From positions 5,862,001 through 5,926,000 of the forward strand of contig NC_091114.1 in NCBI RefSeq assembly GCF_024713975.1: a stretch of DNA of 64,000 nt, given 5' to 3'. A program made the position numbers and the translations under genes. This DNA comes from Paralichthys olivaceus (Eukaryota; Chordata; Actinopteri; Pleuronectiformes; Paralichthyidae). The notes beneath the pieces were generated by a model that was not told the origin of the DNA, ran no database searches, and saw only the letters and a program-made list of their open reading frames with translations. Shown here one piece after another: positions 21,415 to 34,081 of the stretch (within the stretch, counting starts at the first letter, position 1; each line of letters begins with the position of its first letter).

Positions 21415-23779
21415 CTAGATCTTTACACTGGAGTACACACATTCAGTCCTGTCACCGTCTGTTTGTCTTCTTGCTCTGCTGAACCTGTGCTCCATTAAAG
21501 CAGCGTAATGTAGGTTGTCTGCATCTTGATGAACCTGCTAATAAAACATAAAAGTCATTTTCCATATTAGGAGGACATGTGTCTGAACGTAGCTGATGTA
21601 GACAAGTGTTGAGAACAGAATTATTAAAGTCTAACTTCACCCAAAGTCCATGGAAATTTAAAAACTGCTGTTAGAATGCAGCGCTGGGAGGTGGGGCTAA
21701 GACACATGTACGACATACGAATTAGTTTGCTAAAGCTAAGTTATCTATATTGTCTATGGTCAACAACTCCCGTAGCAGCACACACACTTCTGCAACAGAA
21801 ATATCGCTGTGTAAATATATATAAAACTTTCATGATGAAGAGACGTCCCAAATGGTTTACTCTACGGAAGCATTGGTCCTGCAAGTTCCAAGACGGTTTG
21901 AAACACTAGGTGGCGTTATGAGCCATGTTCAACCCTTTAATGTAGATTGGGAAAAAAAAATTATGTAATAAATGTGATATTGAAACCAGCATTAATGTAT
22001 TTCATCAAAGATCAGTCATAGGATTTAATTCTTAGTTCATAGGTCAAAAAATATAAAAAAGTGTGTAGTAGCAATTCAAAGCTACTAAAGTAGTGCAACA
22101 CTAACACTTACCTCCATATTCAGAGCTGCTGCAGCTGCTTGAGAGTCTAGTTGTGACAAAAGACAACAACAAAAGTCTTATTCAAGATGCAATGAGCTGA
22201 TGAACTGGATGTGGGGTGACTCTATTAGATGGATCAAAAGTCATGAAGTAAATTGGTCCATCACTTCATTGAGATTGAGTCATGGTGCAGTACTGCATAA
22301 ACAAACACCAGCACTTTATTACCACTCTCAATCTGTGGCATGGACAATGTTTTCATGACGGTTATTTTCTTCAATGTACAAATAAGTATAATAAAATCTA
22401 AATGCATGATGATGTTATTAAAATCTGTTTTAGAGAACAACTAGAATGACGTTGTGAAGAGCGCAAACTGGCACCAAGGCCCAACACTCGCCTCAAATTC
22501 AATCTGATCAGCTTCAGGTAGCACTGGGTTGTGTTTGTTAGTGTGAACGTGGATAAGCACAAATCCTGCAACGTGTGAATGCATCATAAGAGATTTCCCT
22601 TTCTGTCTTTCAATGAATCTAGATGCTCAAGTAACATGTTGCAACACTAACTCATGAATGTCTTTACTGTTCTTCAGTATCATGCAAACTGAATTCACAC
22701 CAACAAATATAAATGATGAGGATTACCTCACCTGAGCACTGGCAGCAGTTTGTCTTGGACGCTCTTTGTGTTGTGTAAGCCAGAGAAACAACCAGGATTG
22801 TGGTGAACGCCAAAGCTCCACTCAAGAAATACACCAAGTGAATATAGTCCACCACCTCTGCAGAGAGCCAGACATCAGGAGACATCACTGAGCTTTCCAC
22901 CACTATTTAACAAATGTGACAATCTTTAAAAAACTATTTTTTACCTTTAAAGTTCACTTTGGTCCCGTTTCCAAACAGTATGTGTCCACATGCAGCGACA
23001 GCACAGTAGTAGGTCCCAGCATGAGAATGGTTCAGTCTCATTGACAAGTTGTAGACACAGGTGTCTGTCTGTGTGTCAGGTTTCCTCTCACACTGATCCT
23101 TCCTGTCTCCGTGGGTGTAAATGAGTCCTGACTGAGGTTCTTCAGAGATCTTGAACCAGTAAACACTGTGTTCTCCACCACAGGTCCCAGTGTGAACTGT
23201 ACAGCTGAGAGTCACAGAGCCTCCTGGCTGGATGTTCTCAGACTGATGCACCAGAGCCTGGATGTTAAACCCTGAACCTTTCACACTGACAGTGACGCCC
23301 TCCGTGAACTCAAACTCAAATGAATTACTCTTTGAACAGTAGTAAGTAGCTGAGTCTGAAAGTTGCACATCTGAGATATTTAGGTGACTCACAACATCAG
23401 TAGATTCCAGAGTGAAGCGTGGATTGTTCTTGAATTCATTCAATAATGAAAAATCTTTTGAGAATTTGTAAGCGATTGAGATAAATCGAGGCTTCTGTAC
23501 TGGTGTTTGCTTGAACCAATATATCTTATTGTCCTCCCTCTCATAGAAACATTTGAAAGTCAAGTTGTCTCCAACATCAACTGATTTAAATCGACTGTGT
23601 TGATGAGACAAGATAAAATGATGCATCTGAACTGAAGAGAAAAAGGAGAAAAGCAAAACAACAGTTAATTTTATGTGACAGCATCAGGACCGACTGAATA
23701 TTTATAAAACACACAACTCACCCATTTTCCCGAAGAGGAAACATGTCAGGTAGAGAATGAACTGCGGAGATGTCATCAT
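21415..23779 (-). CDS. nitr: NITR-6: inhibitory NITR, class B
   Basis: Exons: leader 23722-23779, V+I 22945-23631, transmembrane 22732-22857, stalk 22112-22146, tail 21415-21534; 1,026 nt, 341 residues. This is the only class B gene here with every exon intact. The V domain has loops EREDNK, KFSKDFSLL and SKSNSFEFEFT; its CDR2-like loop is the one also found in NITR-9. The I domain has the CGGEH variant, LNHS in place of LNRS, and the J-like FGNGTKVNF, the class B ending. The transmembrane exon (42 residues, VDYIHLVYFLSGALAF...) has no charge in the helix and is followed by a cysteine-rich NCCQCS. The tail has the ITIM LHYAAL and ends CVYSSVKI. A CCAAT box lies at 23839-23845. Confidence 0.87.
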
Positions 23780-23980
23780 GTTGAAATCGTCGTGTTGAAT
23801 GACAAACAGCCCGACACTTTCTCCTCTCTTCAGAGTAAAGACTTGTGTTGATTGGCCAGCAGGGCAACACTGATCACATGATCACTGCCACCTATGATGT
23901 GAATCTTTGTTCTTTAAATAGAATCACATGGTGAGAGACATCTGAAGCACTTAGAGTACATTATACTACTACTACTACAA
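23780..23980. other. Promoter-side flank of NITR-6
   Basis: CCAAT and TATA-like signals only; no gene. Confidence 0.5.
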
Positions 23981-24806
23981 GTTTATTCAATGATTCATGT
24001 AGCACCTTTCAAAACACAGTTACAAGGTGCTTTACAAGTTAAAAGTGAAGAATTGAGGACAAACAGTAGAAAAGAATTAAAAGTAAACACAAGAACACAA
24101 ATATAAGGATTCAAATGTTACTGATACAAAAAGAGTAAAACAATACAGTCTCACATAAATAAATAAAAAGCAGTTGGTAAGATCATAGCTAGATTAAAAT
24201 ATATTTATACAACTTAAAGGACCCAAAGGACTAAGACAACACATGTATAAAATGTCTCTTTAAAAGAGGATGAGGAGTTTGGAACAATCTTCCTCAGGAG
24301 ATCCGTCTGACAAAGAGTGGAATGGCTATTAGTGTTGAAGTTTTGAAGGTTTGCTCCTTGTGTGTTTCCACCTGTACTTCCTTTCTTCGTCCTGTTTCCC
24401 ACCCTTGTGATTGCCTGCACCAGTTCCTCATGTGTTTCACCTGTGTCCAATCACTCCTGCCTCCCCTGTATATATGTCTCTGTGCTTCTCTTTGTCTATG
24501 TCAGTTCGTGGTCGTCTACTTGGCCGTCTCACCACCCTGTCGTCATTCCTCCACCATCAGTTCCCTTCTCTCGTGAGTTCTAGTTCTTTCTCTTTTTTTC
24601 TGTTCAGCCTATTTAACTTTTTGAGTGCCTTTTAGCACAGTGTTTCTTGTTCATGGGTTTTTGGATTCTTTCCTTTTCATTTGACTGCAAGAATTCTAAG
24701 GACTTGATCAGAATCATTGGGGTTAAAAGAGAAATAGAGTTGTGTGTCATCTGCATATAAATTGATGTTATGTTTTCCTTGAGACTAAGCACTCAGTAAA
24801 AGCTCA
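23981..24806 (-). repeat. LINE fragment, second copy of the block
   Basis: Paralogous to 18,015-18,840, with the same internal LTR-like interruption and the same RT core motif, so it was duplicated rather than inserted independently. The right flank to 25,128 is spacer and minisatellite. Confidence 0.65.
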
Positions 24807-25128
24807 TCACGATTCTAAATGAATCAGTGAAATTTTAAAGACGTTTATATTCACAGCAGAAGAGTAAAGTTCAGTGTTTCTCAAGCTTTTCTCAATACAA
24901 CCATCTTCACTGAGTTGTGTTCACCACATGCAGGCATGGTCATTTAGTAACATCGTGCTAAGTACACTAGCACGTATAGTGATTGTAACGGTGGATTGTG
25001 ATGGAGGATCCTGACTATGGATAGTGGTGATGGATCGTGATCGAAGTGATAGATTGTGTCATGGTGATGGAATGAAGTGATAGATTGTGTCATGGTGGTG
25101 GATTGAGGTGATGGATTATGATTGTAAT

Positions 25129-25247
25129 TGTCACAGTCAGTCTCTCTTCCCCCCACCCTGCATGCCAGCTTTTTGGGATATCAGGAGCCGTCCCTTGACG
25201 GGGGGGTTCTGTCACAGTCAGTCTCACAGTCAGTGTCCCATCCTCCC
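25129..25247 (+). mobile_element. Ty3/gypsy remnant, cut by L2
   Basis: The same element as at 19,134: 5' LTR start, polypurine-like tract, then only about the first 40 bp of the 3' LTR before L2 sequence begins. The flanking gtaat at 25124-25128 is the left target repeat. Fossil. Confidence 0.65.
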
Positions 25248-27216
25248 TCACTTTCAGGGAGAGCCACAGAGGAGGGATCCCTCTCCCAGGACGGGCAGAC
25301 TTGCAATGGATGTCACATGTACAGAACAAAGCAACAGAAGCAGATTGTACAATTACAATGAAAAACAATGATTACAGTAGCAGTGGTGGTAATATGTAAC
25401 AATGATACAATAATAAACAAGTTAATATTAATGTCATGGAATTATGACTAATAGTAATAACAAGAGTGAATGTCAGGCAGGGCCATGGCAGTAGTGGGAA
25501 CCACGATCGAATACAGGGAGCAGCCATGAACCATGAGAACCTGCTGGACGAGAGAGCACAGAAACTCCAGGGAAGAATTTTAGTTAGTAACATGCATTAA
25601 TGAGACATGTATGTTTAGAGATGGGGATGAATAGAGAGAGAGGGGGGGGGGGGGGCAGTCTAATCCTATAGCAGCATAACTAAGGGCTGACCTGAGCCAG
25701 CCCTAACTATAAGCTCTATCAAAGAGGAAAGTCTTAAGTCTACTCTTAAAAGTGTTGACCGTGTCTGCCTCCCGAACCCAAAATGGTAGTTTGTTCCACA
25801 GAAGAGGAGCCTGATAACTGAAAGCTCTGGCTCCCAATCTACTTTTGGAGACTATGGGAACCACAAGGAACCCAGCATTCTGAGAGCGTAGTGTTCTGGA
25901 GGGGTAGTAGGGTACTATGAGCTCTTTGAGATATGATGGTGCTTGCCCATGAAGAGCTTTGTATGTGAGGAGGATAATTTTAAATTCTATTCTGGATTTA
26001 ACCGGTAGCCAATGTGAAGAAGCCAAAATGGGAGAGATGTGATCTCTGATCTTGGTTCCTGTTAGAACACGTGCAGCAGCATTCTGCAAAGTCCTAAGAG
26101 ACTTATTGGAGCAACCTGATAACAAAGAGTTGCAATAGTCCAGCCTAGGAGTAACAAATGCATGGACCAGTTTTTCTGCATCCATTTCAGAAACAATGCG
26201 TCGATGTTACGTAAGTGGAAGAAAGCAGTCTTTGAAATTTGTTTTATATGGACATTAAAGGAAAGATCCTGATCAAAAACAACTCCGAGATTCTTAATGG
26301 TGGAGCTGGAGGCCAGGGTGATCCCGTCCAAAGTAACTACGTCTCTAGAAAGAGAGTTTCTGAGGTTTTTGGGTCCAATTACAAGAACTTCAGTCTTGTC
26401 TGAATTTAGCATCAGAAAATTGTAGGTCTTCCAACTTTTTATATCCTTAAGACATTGTTGAAGTTTAATTAACTGATTGGTTTCATCAGGCTTGATCGAT
26501 AAGTATAATTGGGTGTCATCGGCATAAAAATGAAAATTAATGGAGTGATTCTTAATAATGTTCCCAAAAGGAATCATATATAAACTGAATAGAAGTGGTC
26601 CTAACATGGAACCTTGTGGGACTCCGTGACAAACTTTGGTATGTACGGAGGATTCATCATTGATATGAACAAACTGAGATTAATCTAAAAAATAGGACTT
26701 AAACCAGCTTAAGGCGGTTCCTTTGATGCCAATTTGATGTTCCAGTCTCTGTAAAAGAATTTGATGGTCAATGGTGTCGAATGCAGCACTGAGATCTAAC
26801 AAGACAAGTTCAGAGATGAGTCCTTTGTCTGAAGCCATTAGGAGGTCATTTGTAACTTTGACTAGTGCAGTCTCTGTGCTATGATGCACTCTAAATCCTG
26901 ACTGAAAATCCTCAAATAAACTGTTCTTATGGAGAAAGTCACGCAGCTGATTGGCTACAGCTTTCTCAAGGATCTTCGAGAGAAAGGGAAGATTTGATAT
27001 TGGTCTGTAATTGGCTAAAACCTCTGGATCTAGAGTGGACTTTTTAAGTAGAGGTTGAATTACAGCTACTTTACAGGACTGTGGTACAAATCCTGATAAT
27101 AAAGACAGATTAATCATAGTCAAAAAAGAAGGGCTAACTAGAGGTAGAACATCCTTGAGCAGCCTGGTTGGGATGGGGTCTAAGAGACAGGTGGATGGCT
27201 TTGATGAAGAAATTAA
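25248..27216 (-). repeat. L2-like LINE, 5'-truncated, copy 1
   Basis: The minus strand encodes reverse-transcriptase blocks in order: [72 protein letters not shown], and the C-terminal block with [18 protein letters not shown]. No endonuclease domain is present. The frame is broken, including a stop (TAA) right after SWFKSYFLD; copies 3 and 4 have TGA at the same codon, so the element was dead before it was duplicated. This copy lacks a 9-bp stretch near 26,085 that the others have. L2/CR1 assignment is from the RT motifs and the 3' tail. Confidence 0.8.
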
Positions 27217-27954
27217 TGAAATCTCATGGTTTAGATAGAAAACCTTTTACTGCTGGTGCAGCAGTACAGCAGAGAGAGACTTCCGTGTGACTGTGTGTTT
27301 AATTAATAACGTCAGTCATAGGTCACAGCAAAAAAGACAGTGAAAATACTTTTACCACAGTTTCCATGTCTGTTGAATAAGTCACAAATATAAATATTTG
27401 CAACACTTCCTGTTCCTGTTTCAAAGTAAAACGCACTCTATCTCTCTGTCGACTGAATCCATTCATTTGTTTTAACAAGGTTTATATTGTTATTATTGTA
27501 GGACAGGAAGATGCACAGCTTCATATCATAGTGTTCTGGCATTTAGTTGAGAAGGAACCTTCTTTTATTCAAGGAAATACAGACGTCATCACCTCACGTA
27601 GCAGCTTCTCAGCAGACACACTCCCTATGTGAACACACAGCAGATCAACGACGAAGCCGTCACTCGCTGCACACACACACAGACGGAGCCACAAACTTTC
27701 ATTACATGAAGTTTAATCACTGTTTTCCATATGTCATCGTCAAAGTGTCAAACCAACAAAGACCAACAGCAACTGTCCAAACATTAACCCCCCCCACACG
27801 TTGTTGTTGTATTTGATCAGTCATCACAAAAAAAGCAACATTAATATTTGGAAAAAGGATAAAAAAGCATAATAGACCAGAATCATGCTCCACCACTAAA
27901 GAAGGACTGAGAAATCCCACATCTCAAACAAAGACGGTTCTAAAACACACAATT
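27217..27954. other. Class A 3' flank left of NITR-7
   Basis: No gene. This is the common 3' flank of class A genes, with a C-run near 27,787-27,793. Confidence 0.6.
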
Positions 27955-29982
27955 CTACAGTTTAACACCTGAGTACACACATTCATCCCTGGTGTTGTCC
28001 CTCTGTCGTCTTGATCTGCTGGCCACTTTCACATTTATCGCAGCGTAATGGAGGCCATCTGCATCTTGGTTGACCTAGAAACAACATATAAGTACATCAA
28101 GATGGCTCCTGATGAAAAACGTGTTTGTTGTGGAATGTAAATTTCACACTTAAAAAGATTATATTTACCTCTGCATTTGTTGTGGAGGGAGATGATGGTT
28201 GTGTACAAGACTCTGGGTATGAAACACATAAAAACTTTGAGTCACTCTTTTGTCCACACATGTACTGTTAGGTGCCTTTACCTCTTAACCTGATTTGAAC
28301 CTTGGTTTTTAATTTAATGTGAAACATGAAACTTTAATTCATGTTTTATGATTCATGCATTTATGAAATGTTTTAAGGTGTCCTTATCTAGAAAGGTGCC
28401 GTGAAATAAAATGTATTATTATCATTTTGCTCAAAATCTAAACTGAACTCTATCTAGAGATGAGTGGTTACCTGAACATCTCCAGCATGTTCTCTTGTTT
28501 ATCTTGTACAGTAACACAGCCAGCAAAACACTGATGGTGAATGTCAAAGCTCCACTCAGGAAAAACACCGTCCAGTTCACCTCATCTGCAACAGGAGAAA
28601 TTCTAGTAATTCTGTTCCTCTTTTTAAAATTTCATTTAACTTTCTATATTAAAAGAAAAAATAGTATGAATAATTATAATAACATAACTAATAATCATGT
28701 AATAATATTAACACTCATAATCGTATAATAATAATGATCATATAATGATATGAACCATCTGACCACAATAACAACAATAATGTCCCCATCACAATAATAA
28801 TAATAGTCATAATAATATGATCTTGGATGGAAAAAAAGAAAAGGAAAAAAAGCTGCACTCATACATAATAATTCACGTCTTGTCACCACTAGTGTTATTT
28901 ATAATAACAGTATATTATAACCATTACTATGATCATCGTTATCATCACCAATAATAATCATAAATAAAAAATTCTACTTAGTTGTGGTGCACACCACCAT
29001 CGTCCACTGGTGGTGAAGCATTGTTGGGTCACCGTCAGGAGGGACATTCAGACAGGACAGGATTTTACCAATTGTTTGGTCCCAACTGTCACAATACATC
29101 AAGTGAGACAGTCTCTGGTAGTGACTCACCATCAACGTCCAGCTTGGTCCCGTTTCCAAACAGTATGTGTCCACATGCAGCGACAGCACAGTAGTAGGTC
29201 CCAGCATGAGAACGGTTCAGTGTCATTGACAAGTTGTAGACACAGGTGTCTGTCTGTGTGTCAGGTTTCCTCTCACACTGATCCTTCCTGTCTCCGTGGG
29301 TGTAAATGAGTCCTGACTGAGGTTCTTCAGAGATCTTGAACCAGTAAACACTGTGTTCTCCATCACAGGTCCCAGTGTGAACTGTACAGCTGAGAGTCAC
29401 AGAGCCTCCTGGCTGGATGTTCTCAGACTGATGCACCAGAGCCTGGATGTTCAACCCTGAACCTTTCACACTGACAGTGACGCCCTCCATAAACTCAAAC
29501 ACATATGAATTACTCTTTAAACAGTAGTAAGTAGCTGAGTCTGAAAGTTGCACATCTGAGATTTTTAGGTGACTCACAACATCAGTAGATTCCAGAGTGA
29601 AGCGTGAATTGTTCTTGAATTCATTAAATATCTGAATTTTTTTAGAGAATGTGTAAGACACTGAGATAATTCGAGGCTTCTGTCCTGGTGTTTGCTTGAA
29701 CCAATAAATCCTCATGTCCTCCTTGTTGTAGATACATTTGAAAGTCAAGTTGTCTCCAACATCAACTGATCTAAATCCTCTGTGTTGATGAGACAAGATA
29801 AAATGATGCATCTGAACTGAAGAGAAAAAGGAGAAAAGCAAAACAACAGTTAATTTTATGTGACAGAAATGAAATCGTAATCAGCATCAGGACCGACTGA
29901 ATATTTATAAAACACACAACTCACCCATTTTCCCGAAGAGGAAACATGTCAGGTAGAGAATGAACTGCGGAGATGTCATCAT
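27955..29982 (-). CDS. nitr: NITR-7: inhibitory NITR, class A
   Basis: Exons: leader 29925-29982, V+I 29130-29816, transmembrane 28472-28585, stalk 28169-28212, tail 27955-28074; 340 residues. All canonical V and I residues are present. CDR-like loops are NKEDMR, TFSKKIQIF and LKSNSYVFEFM. The first loop is unusual: CIYNKED replaces the CFYE.. seen elsewhere, and the strand E region reads NNSRF rather than NNPRF. The I domain has CDGEH and SMTL. The tail begins VNQDADG and its ITIM is LHYAAI, shared only with NITR-15. A CCAAT box lies at 30052-30058. It is the left member of a 6.1-kb tandem pair with NITR-8. Confidence 0.87.
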
Positions 29983-30183
29983 GTTGAAATCGTCGTGTTG
30001 AATGACAAACAGCCCGACACTTTCTCCTCTCTTCAGAGTAAAGACTTGTGTTGATTGGCCAGCAGGACACCACTGATCACATGATCACTGCTACCTATGA
30101 TGTGAATCTTTGTTCTTTAAATAGAATCACATGGTGAGAGACATCTGAAGCACTAAGAGTACATTATACTACTACTACTACAA
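29983..30183. other. Promoter-side flank of NITR-7
   Basis: CCAAT and TATA-like signals; nothing else. Confidence 0.5.
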
Positions 30184-31009
30184 GTTTATTCAATGATTCA
30201 TGTAGCACCTTTCAAAACACAGTTACAAGGTGCTTTACAAGTTAAAAGTGAAGAATTGAGGACAAACAGTAGAAAAGAATTAAAAGTAAACACAAGAACA
30301 CAAATATAAGGATTCAAATGTTACTGATACAAAAAGAGTAAAACAATACAGTCTCACATAAATAAATAAAAAGCAGTTGGTAAGATCATAGCTAGATTAA
30401 AATATATTTATACAACTTAAAGGACCCAAAGGACTAAGACAACACATGTATAAAATGTCTCTTTAAAAGAGGATGAGGAGTTTGGAACAATCTTCCTCAG
30501 GAGATCCGTCTGACAAAGAGTGGAATGGCTATTATTGTTGAAGTTTTGAAGGTTTGCTCCTTGTGTGTTTCCACCTTTACTTCCTTTCTTTGTCCTGTTT
30601 CCCACCCTTGTGATTGCCTGCACCAGTTCCTCATGTGTTTCACCTGTGTCCAATCACTCCTGCCTCCCCTGTATATATGTCTCTGTGCTTCTCTTTGTCT
30701 ATGTCAGTGTGTGGTCGTCTACTTGGCCGTCTCACCACCCTGTCGTCATTCCTCCACCATCAGTTCCCTTCTCTTGTGAGTTCTAGTTCTTTCTCTTTTT
30801 TTCTGTTCAGCCTATTTAACTTTTTGAGTGCCTTTTAGCACAGTGTTTCTCTGTTCATGGGTTTTTGGATTCTTTCCTTTTCATTTAACTGCAAGAATTC
30901 TAAGGACTTGATCAGAATCATTGGGGTTAAAAGAGAAATAGAGTTGTGTGTCATCTGGATATAAATTGATGTTATGTTTTCCTTGAGACTAAGCACTCAG
31001 TAAAAGCTC
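30184..31009 (-). repeat. LINE fragment, third copy of the block
   Basis: Near-identical to 23,981-24,806, offset 6,203 bp, including the LTR-like interruption. Spacer and minisatellite follow to 31,332. Confidence 0.65.
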
Positions 31010-31332
31010 TTCACGATTCTAAATGAATCAGTGAAATTTTAAAGACGTTTATATTCACAGCAGAAGAGTAAAGTTCAGTGTTTCTCAAGCTTTTCTCAAT
31101 ACAACCATCTTCACTTAGTTGTGTTCACCACATGCAGGCATGGCCATTTAGTAACATTGTGCTAAGTACACTAGCACGTATAGTGATTGTAATGGTGGAT
31201 TGTGATGGAGGATCCTGACTATGGATAGTGGTGATGGATCGTGATCGAAATGATAGATTGTGTCATGGTGATGGAATGAAGTGATAGATTGTGTCATGGT
31301 GGTGGATTGAGGTGATGGATTATGATTGTCAT

Positions 31333-31358
31333 TGTCACGGTCAGTCTCCCATCCTCCC
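31333..31358 (+). mobile_element. Minimal Ty3/gypsy LTR remnant
   Basis: Only the TGTCACGGTCAGTCTC start is left next to the L2. Compared with the sister copies, recombination between the two LTR starts probably removed the part between them. Fossil. Confidence 0.5.
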
Positions 31359-33343
31359 TCACTTTCAGGGAGAGCCACAGAGGAGGGCTCCCTCTCCCAG
31401 GACGGGCAGACTTGCAATGGATGTCACATGTACAGAACAAAGCAACAGAAGCAGATTGTACAATTACAATGAAAAACAATGATTATAGTAGCAGTGGTGG
31501 TAATATGTAACAATGCTACAATAATAAACAAGTTAATATTAATGTCATGGAATTATGACTAATAGTAATAACAAGAGTGAACGTCAGGCAGGGCCATGGC
31601 AGTAGTGGGAACCACGATCCAATACAGGGAGCAGCCATGAACCATGAGAACCTGCTGGACGAGAGAGCACAGAAACTCCAGGGAAGAAGTTTAGTTAGTA
31701 ACATGCATTAATGAGACATGTATGTTTAGAGATGGGGATGATAATAGAGAGAGAGGGGGGGGGTGTCCCCCGGCAGTCTAATCCTATAGCAGCATAACTA
31801 AGGGCTGACCTGAGCTAGCCCTAACTATAAGCTCTATCAAAGAGGAAAGTCTTAAGTCTACTCTTAAAAGTGTTGACCATGTCTGCCTCCCGAACCCAAA
31901 ATGGTAGTTTGTTCCACAGAAGAGGAGCCTGATAACTGAAAGCTCTGGCTCCCAATCTACTTTTGGAGACTATGGGAACCACAAGGAACCCAGCATTCTG
32001 AGAGCGTAGTGTTCTGGAGGGGTAGGAGGGTACTATGAGCTCTTTGAGATATGATGGTGCTTGCCCATGAAGAGCTTTGTATGTGAGGAGGATAATTTAA
32101 AATTCTATTCTGGATTTAACCGGTAGCCAATGTAAAGAAGCCAAAATGGGAGAGATGTGATCTCTGATCTTGGTTCCTGTTAGAACACGTGCAGCAGCAT
32201 TCTGAATTAGCTGCAAAGTCCTAAGAGACTTATTGGAGCAACCTGATAACAAAGAGTTGCAATAGTCCAGCCTAGAAGTAACAAATGCATGGACCAGTTT
32301 TTCTGCATCCGTTTCAGAAACAATGCGTCGATGTTACGTAAGTGGAAGAAAGCAGTCTTTGAAATTTGTTTTATATGGAGATTAAAGGAAAGATCCTGAT
32401 CAAAAACAACTCAGAGATTCTTAATGGTGGAACTGGAGGCCAGGGTGATCCCGTCTAAAGTAACTACGTCTCTAGAAAGAGAGTTTCTGAGGTTTTTGGG
32501 TCCAATTACAAGAACTTCAGTCTTGTCTGAATTTAGCATCAGAAAATTGTAGGTCTTCCAACTTTTTATATTCTTAAGACATTCTTGAAGTTTAATTAAC
32601 TGATTGGTTTCATCAGGCTTGATCGATAAGTATAATTGGGTGTCATCATCATAAAAATGAAAATTAATGGAGTGATTCCTAATAATGTTCCCAAAAGGAA
32701 TCATATATAAACTGAATAGAAGTGGTCCTAACACAGAACCTTGTGGGACTCCGTGACAAACTTTGGTATGTACGGAGGATTCATCATTGATATGAACAAA
32801 CTGAGATTAATCTAAAAAATAGGACTTAAACCAGCTTAAGGCGGTTCCTTTGATGCCAATTTGATGTTCCAGTCTCTGTAAAAGAATTTGATGGTCAATG
32901 GTGTCGAATGCAGCACTGAGATCTAACAAGACAAGTTCAGAGATGAGTCCTTTGTCTGAAGCCATTAGGAGGTCATTTGTAACTTTGACTAGTGCAGTCT
33001 CTGTGCTATGATGCACTCTAAATCCTGACTGAAAATCCTCAAATAAACTGTTCTTATGGAGAAAGTCACGCAGCTGATTGGCTACAGCTTTCTCAAGGAT
33101 CTTCGAGAGAAAGGGAAGATTTGATATTGGTCTGTAATTGGCTAAAACCTCTGGATCTAGAGTGGACTTTTTAAGTAGAGGTTGAATTACAGCTACTTTA
33201 AAGAACTGTGGTACAAATCCTGATAATAAAGACAGATGAATCGTAGTCAAAAAAGAAGGGCTAACTAGAGGTAGAACATCCTTGAGCAGCCTGGTTGGGA
33301 TGGGGTCTAAGAGACAGGTGGATGGCTTTGATGAAGAAATTAA
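31359..33343 (-). repeat. L2-like LINE, 5'-truncated, copy 2
   Basis: Same truncation points as copy 1. The RT catalytic box reads YDDDTQLY (Ala to Asp), a change shared with copy 3, and the post-YFLD codon is TAA as in copy 1. Dead element carried along by duplication. Confidence 0.8.
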
Positions 33344-34081
33344 TGAAATCTCATGGTTTAGATAGAAAACCTTTTACTGCTGGTGCAGCAGTACAGCAGA
33401 GAGAGACTTCAGTGTGACTGTGTGTTTAATTAATAACGTCAGTCATAGGTCACAGCAAAAAAGACAGTGAAAATACTTTTACCACAGTTTCCATGTCTGT
33501 TGAATATGTCACAAATATAAATATTTGAAACACTTCCTGTTCCTGTTTCAAAGTAAAACACACTCTATCTCTCTGTAGACTGAATCCATTCATTTGTTTT
33601 AACAAGGTTTATATTGTTATTATTGTAGGACAGGAAGATGCACAGCTTCATATCATAGTGTTCTGGCATTTAGTTGAGAACGAACCTTCTTTTATTCAAG
33701 GAAATACAGACGTCATCACCTCACGTAGCAGCTTCTCAGCAGACACACTCCCTACGTGAACACACAGCAGATCAATGACGCAGGCGTCACTCACTGCACA
33801 CACACACAGACGGAGCCACAAACTTTCATTACATGAAGTTTAATCATTGTTTTCCAACTGTCATCGTCAAAGTGTCAAACCAACAAAGACCAACAGCAAC
33901 TGTCCAAACATTGCCCCCCCCCACACGTTGTTGTTGTATTTGATCATTAATCACAAAAAAAGCAACATTTATATTTGGAAAAAGGATAAAAAAGCATAAT
34001 AGACCAGAATCATGCTCCACCACTAAAGAAGGACTGAGAAATCCCACATCTCAAACAAAGACGGTTCTAAAACACACAATT
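33344..34081. other. Class A 3' flank left of NITR-8
   Basis: No gene; the common flank, with a C-run near 33,914-33,922. Confidence 0.6.
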